Notes under the pieces: model-generated
The model's database searches: none
What the model was told of the DNA's origin: nothing
What the model saw: the letters and a program-made list of their open reading frames with translations, nothing else
Part shown: piece after piece, positions 61,889 to 64,000 of the stretch
How the letters are laid out: every line of letters begins with the position of its first letter
How positions within the stretch are numbered: position 1 is the stretch's first letter
Assembly: GCA_043808325.1 (NCBI GenBank)
Contig: JAZDEY010000083.1
Location: 1 to 64,000 of the forward strand
DNA length: 64,000 nt
Direction: 5' to 3'
Origin: JAZDEY01 sp043808325 [NCBI: Candidatus Eiseniibacteriota bacterium]
GTDB taxonomy: Bacteria > Arandabacterota > Arandabacteria > Arandabacterales
Translations under genes and position numbers: made by a program

Positions 61889-63017
61889 ACGGCCGCAACA
61901 GATTTGTCCCAAGCAAGAGCAGATCGGCATGGTGATCGAAGCTGATCTTCTGCCTGATGAGGCCTCTCAGCTTCGTTCTGCAACGGACCAGATCAAACAT
62001 CGAATCTATGTGCCTGTCAGTAAGGTTCTCCACCATCTTCCGGGCCTCGCAGCCCGCCCGGATCTCCTTTCCAATCATTGATTTCCAGACCTCCTCGTAT
62101 CTGTGCAGACGGCCGGCGCTGAGGTCTCCTGCGCGGAGGGCCTGCCGGAGTGTGTCCACGGCCACAGCGGAGCACATCAATCCATAGAAGATGCCGCCGC
62201 CGGTTGTGCTCTTCACTTGGCCTGCCGCCTCACCCACGGATAGAACTCTGTCGGTCACAGTCTTCTCAAGCAATCCGTGCGCTATGGGTTTGCAGGCGAT
62301 CACCGGATCGGCGCCATCGAGGCCGCAAGGCAGGCAGCCTCTTATGAATCTTGTCAGATCTTCAACGCTCTGGCTCTTGGTAAGAGCACCTATGCGCGCC
62401 ACGGAATCACCGGCTGGTACAACCCAGGCGAAGGAACCGTGCGAGAGATCATTGAAGTAAACCTCGGTTCTTTCAAGCCCCGGCATAATCACGTCGGTCT
62501 GAAGCGCCAGGAGAAAGGCGGGCGGCCGACTCAGTCCAAGCTCTCCGTGCAATTGGTAGCTAACGCCTGTTGCGATGACCACGGCCCGAGCCCTTAAGTC
62601 CTCGGACTTGTCTCCATCGGTTGCCGTGATCCTGCAGAAATGGGCGCCTGGCTGTACGTGGGTTACCCTCTTGCCCAGACGTACATCCACTCCCCTGTCG
62701 ATTGCTTTCTGGAGCAGGCCTTTGTCGAAAAGACTCCGATCGATCACATATGCAAAGGGCTCGGATGAGGTGTAGTCGAGCGTGCGTTGGGATGGAGAGA
62801 AGAATCTCACGGACTCGATACGGTGAAGCACCGACTCCATCGGTAGGTCGTGCTGCTTGAAGGCCTCAACGCCGACAATCCCGGTGCAGACCACGTTCCT
62901 GCCCACCTCGGCGTCCCTGTCAAGGAGCACTACGTCGAATCCGAGATCCGCCATCTGGTATGCCGTATGCGAGCCCACGGGCCCCCCGCCGATCACGGCG
63001 AGATCGTAGATCGTCAT
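61809..63017 (-). CDS. geranylgeranyl-reductase-family FAD protein
   Basis: A 402-residue flavoprotein of the geranylgeranyl reductase / digeranylgeranylglycerophospholipid reductase family, which saturates isoprenoid chains. FAD fold YDLAVIGGGPVGSHTAYQMADLGFDVVLLDRD, the Cys motif VVCTGIVG, ATGVSYQLHGELG, and SVGEAAGQVKSTTGGGIFYGLMCSAV, the second FAD contact. The C-terminus (RSQTSPPTSPSRYAEAL) is disordered and overlaps the truncated HPt frame. A 16-nt gap separates it from the sugar transferase gene, suggesting one unit, perhaps making polyprenyl carriers for polysaccharide (inference). Confidence 0.85.
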   Translation of the reverse strand: MTIYDLAVIGGGPVGSHTAYQMADLGFDVVLLDRDAEVGRNVVCTGIVGVEAFKQHDLPMESVLHRIESVRFFSPSQRTLDYTSSEPFAYVIDRSLFDKGLLQKAIDRGVDVRLGKRVTHVQPGAHFCRITATDGDKSEDLRARAVVIATGVSYQLHGELGLSRPPAFLLALQTDVIMPGLERTEVYFNDLSHGSFAWVVPAGDSVARIGALTKSQSVEDLTRFIRGCLPCGLDGADPVIACKPIAHGLLEKTVTDRVLSVGEAAGQVKSTTGGGIFYGLMCSAVAVDTLRQALRAGDLSAGRLHRYEEVWKSMIGKEIRAGCEARKMVENLTDRHIDSMFDLVRCRTKLRGLIRQKISFDHHADLLLLGTNLLRPFIRRSQTSPPTSPSRYAEALVESPAA

Positions 63018-63033
63018 GGTACCTCCGTTCTGA

Positions 63034-63711
63034 TTAAATCTTCTTTCCTCTCTCCTCCCACTTGCCGCGAAACGTTATGAGGAACGAAAGGAAGATCAGC
63101 TTTAGATCCAAGAGGAAGCTCTGCTTCCTGATGTAGGCGAGATCGTACTCGAATTTCTCCCGGCGCGGCACGTCGCGCGGGGCGTAAATCTGTGCGATGC
63201 CCGTAAGACCCGGGCGCGCGCGCAGACGGCCGTAGAACCCAGGGATGTCCCGATCGGGGACGTGCGCCTGCTCTTCCTTTGCCTGGACCTCGTTCACAGG
63301 AAGGGCCCTGGGCCCGACAAAACTCATGTCTCCCCTGAGGATATTGAGAAGTTGGGGCAATTCGTCCAGCGCTGTCGCTCTGAGTATCTTCCCGGTCTTG
63401 GTGATTCTCGAATCGTTCTCCTCGGCCTGAGTAGATCCCCAATCCCGATCCGCACTGGCGACCATGGATCGGAACTTGAAGGCCCTGAACCGCGTCCCGT
63501 TCTTGCCCCACCTCTCCTGAACATAGAACACCGGCCCCGCGTCCTCCAATCTGACGGCCAGCCCGACTGCCAGCCAGACGGGCGCCGACAGCGTGAGGCC
63601 GATCGCGGCGAGGAGGGCATCGAATGGCCTCTTCATAAGAGGCTCTCTCGCGGAAACCCCGTGATCCGCCCTGCCAAGGTCGATCCCAAGGCGAGCCACC
63701 GGCGTCCTCAT
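63034..63711 (-). CDS. polyprenyl-phosphate sugar transferase (exopolysaccharide)
   Basis: A 225-residue bacterial sugar-1-phosphate transferase (WcaJ/EpsE-like, PF02397). Hallmarks: KRPFDALLAAIGLTLSAPVWLAVGLAVRLEDAGPVFYVQERWGKNGTRFRAFKFRSM, then RATALDELPQLLNILRGDMSFVGPRAL with the catalytic Asp-Glu, and RARPGLTGIAQIYA. It loads the first sugar on a polyprenyl carrier at the inner membrane. ATG 63711 overlaps the upstream stop (ATGA) and has GGGAG upstream; Met26 is an alternative start. Confidence 0.9.
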   Translation of the reverse strand: MRTPVARLGIDLGRADHGVSAREPLMKRPFDALLAAIGLTLSAPVWLAVGLAVRLEDAGPVFYVQERWGKNGTRFRAFKFRSMVASADRDWGSTQAEENDSRITKTGKILRATALDELPQLLNILRGDMSFVGPRALPVNEVQAKEEQAHVPDRDIPGFYGRLRARPGLTGIAQIYAPRDVPRREKFEYDLAYIRKQSFLLDLKLIFLSFLITFRGKWEERGKKI

Positions 63712-64000
63712 ACGAGCACTCCCGCGCCCAGCTTCTTCATGCTGTGCTCGATCACCTTATTGAGGATCTGGGTCAGGTCGTGAGTCGGATGGTAACCTAT
63801 GTACTCCCTTATCTTGCTGATGTCGGGAACCCGGCACCGGATATCCTCGAAACCCGTGCCATAGGCCTCTTCGTACGGAGTGAAGGTCACCTCGGAGTCG
63901 CTTCCGGTGAGATCCTTCACTTTGAAGGCCAAGTCGCGAATGGTGATGGCCTCATCGTTGCCTACGTTGAAGACCTCCCCGACGGCGCGCTCCGCGATCA
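63708..64000 (-). CDS. NAD-dependent epimerase/dehydratase, C-terminal part
   Basis: Runs off the right edge; the frame is open to 64000. Visible residues include GEVFNVGNDEAITIRDLAFKV, the typical late strand of nucleotide-sugar epimerases/dehydratases, and RCRVPDISKIREYIGYHPTHDLTQILNKVI, the usual C-terminal helix pattern. The catalytic YxxxK and NAD fold lie outside the window. Coupled by a 4-nt overlap to the sugar transferase gene. Confidence 0.85.
   Translation of the reverse strand, partial: IAERAVGEVFNVGNDEAITIRDLAFKVKDLTGSDSEVTFTPYEEAYGTGFEDIRCRVPDISKIREYIGYHPTHDLTQILNKVIEHSMKKLGAGVLV

Overview
The window looks like a piece of chromosome from a GC-rich, Gram-negative-type bacterium, probably from a metagenome or a poorly cultured lineage. 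The best clue to lineage is three large secreted proteins (ending at 14132, 21247 and 29007, all minus strand). Their C-termini are FlgD-like / type A sorting domains closing with TRKVVISK, TRKMVLLK and TRKILLVR, which is typical of the FCB superphylum and allied candidate phyla (Latescibacterota, Eisenbacteria, Zixibacteria, Krumholzibacteriota). Exact placement is not possible from this sequence. Lipoproteins, TolC/EmrA/MacA-type envelope pumps and an outer-membrane barrel relic support a diderm envelope. Acetyl-CoA ligases, a radical SAM enzyme and CxDxR/HxxC carbonic anhydrase motifs fit an anaerobe or facultative anaerobe.

Layout. 0.4-3.7 kb: small envelope proteins on the minus strand, including a frameshifted beta-barrel gene. 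4.2-6.4 kb: a translationally coupled trio (FAD oxidoreductase, RlmN-like radical SAM enzyme, beta-carbonic-anhydrase-like protein broken by an in-frame TGA). 6.4-13.8 kb: a minus-strand acetate/acetyl-CoA block (AMP-forming Acs, OFA-type MFS carrier, CoA-transferase fused to a GNAT domain, ADP-forming acetyl-CoA synthetase). 14.1-24.0 kb: secreted proteins, a glyoxalase-fold protein, an amidohydrolase, a DUF302 protein and a membrane-anchored (p)ppGpp synthetase with a HAMP-type sensor module. 24.3-28.9 kb: a MarR-controlled EmrAB-TolC pump with a perfect operator palindrome. 29.0-33.7 kb: a secreted GH57 protein and a divergent SDR/DUF2867 protein.

33.7-49.5 kb is a metal/metalloid and thiol-redox island. 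The leftward operon encodes a DGC protein, ArsR, a PF03773 permease, a glutaredoxin-like protein, a thioredoxin lipoprotein, CcdA and a further thioredoxin-fold protein, behind a near-perfect sigma70 promoter. The rightward run starts with ArsR and continues with a small membrane protein, an ECF sigma factor, a zinc anti-sigma factor, a Spy/CnrX-like periplasmic sensor, a TolC-like relic, a MacA adaptor, an ABC ATPase, two MacB-type permeases, a Cys-tailed thioredoxin-like protein, an FtsX permease, a second ATPase, an arsenical ArsR and an ACR3 arsenite exporter. I read it as an ArsR-gated envelope stress/efflux circuit feeding into arsenic export (inference).

49.5-61.9 kb is a sensory block: two tandem paralogous hybrid kinases (the second lacks the phospho-acceptor His), a PAS kinase with its response regulator on the other strand, a CHASE-PAS-PAS-receiver protein without a kinase core, and a truncated HPt-like gene. 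61.8-64.0 kb carries a geranylgeranyl-reductase-type flavoprotein and the end of an exopolysaccharide locus (sugar transferase, nucleotide-sugar epimerase cut by the window edge).

The most unusual item is the HAMP-linked transmembrane (p)ppGpp synthetase at 19.2-20.8 kb. No integrase, transposase, rRNA, intact tRNA or CRISPR array was recognised.
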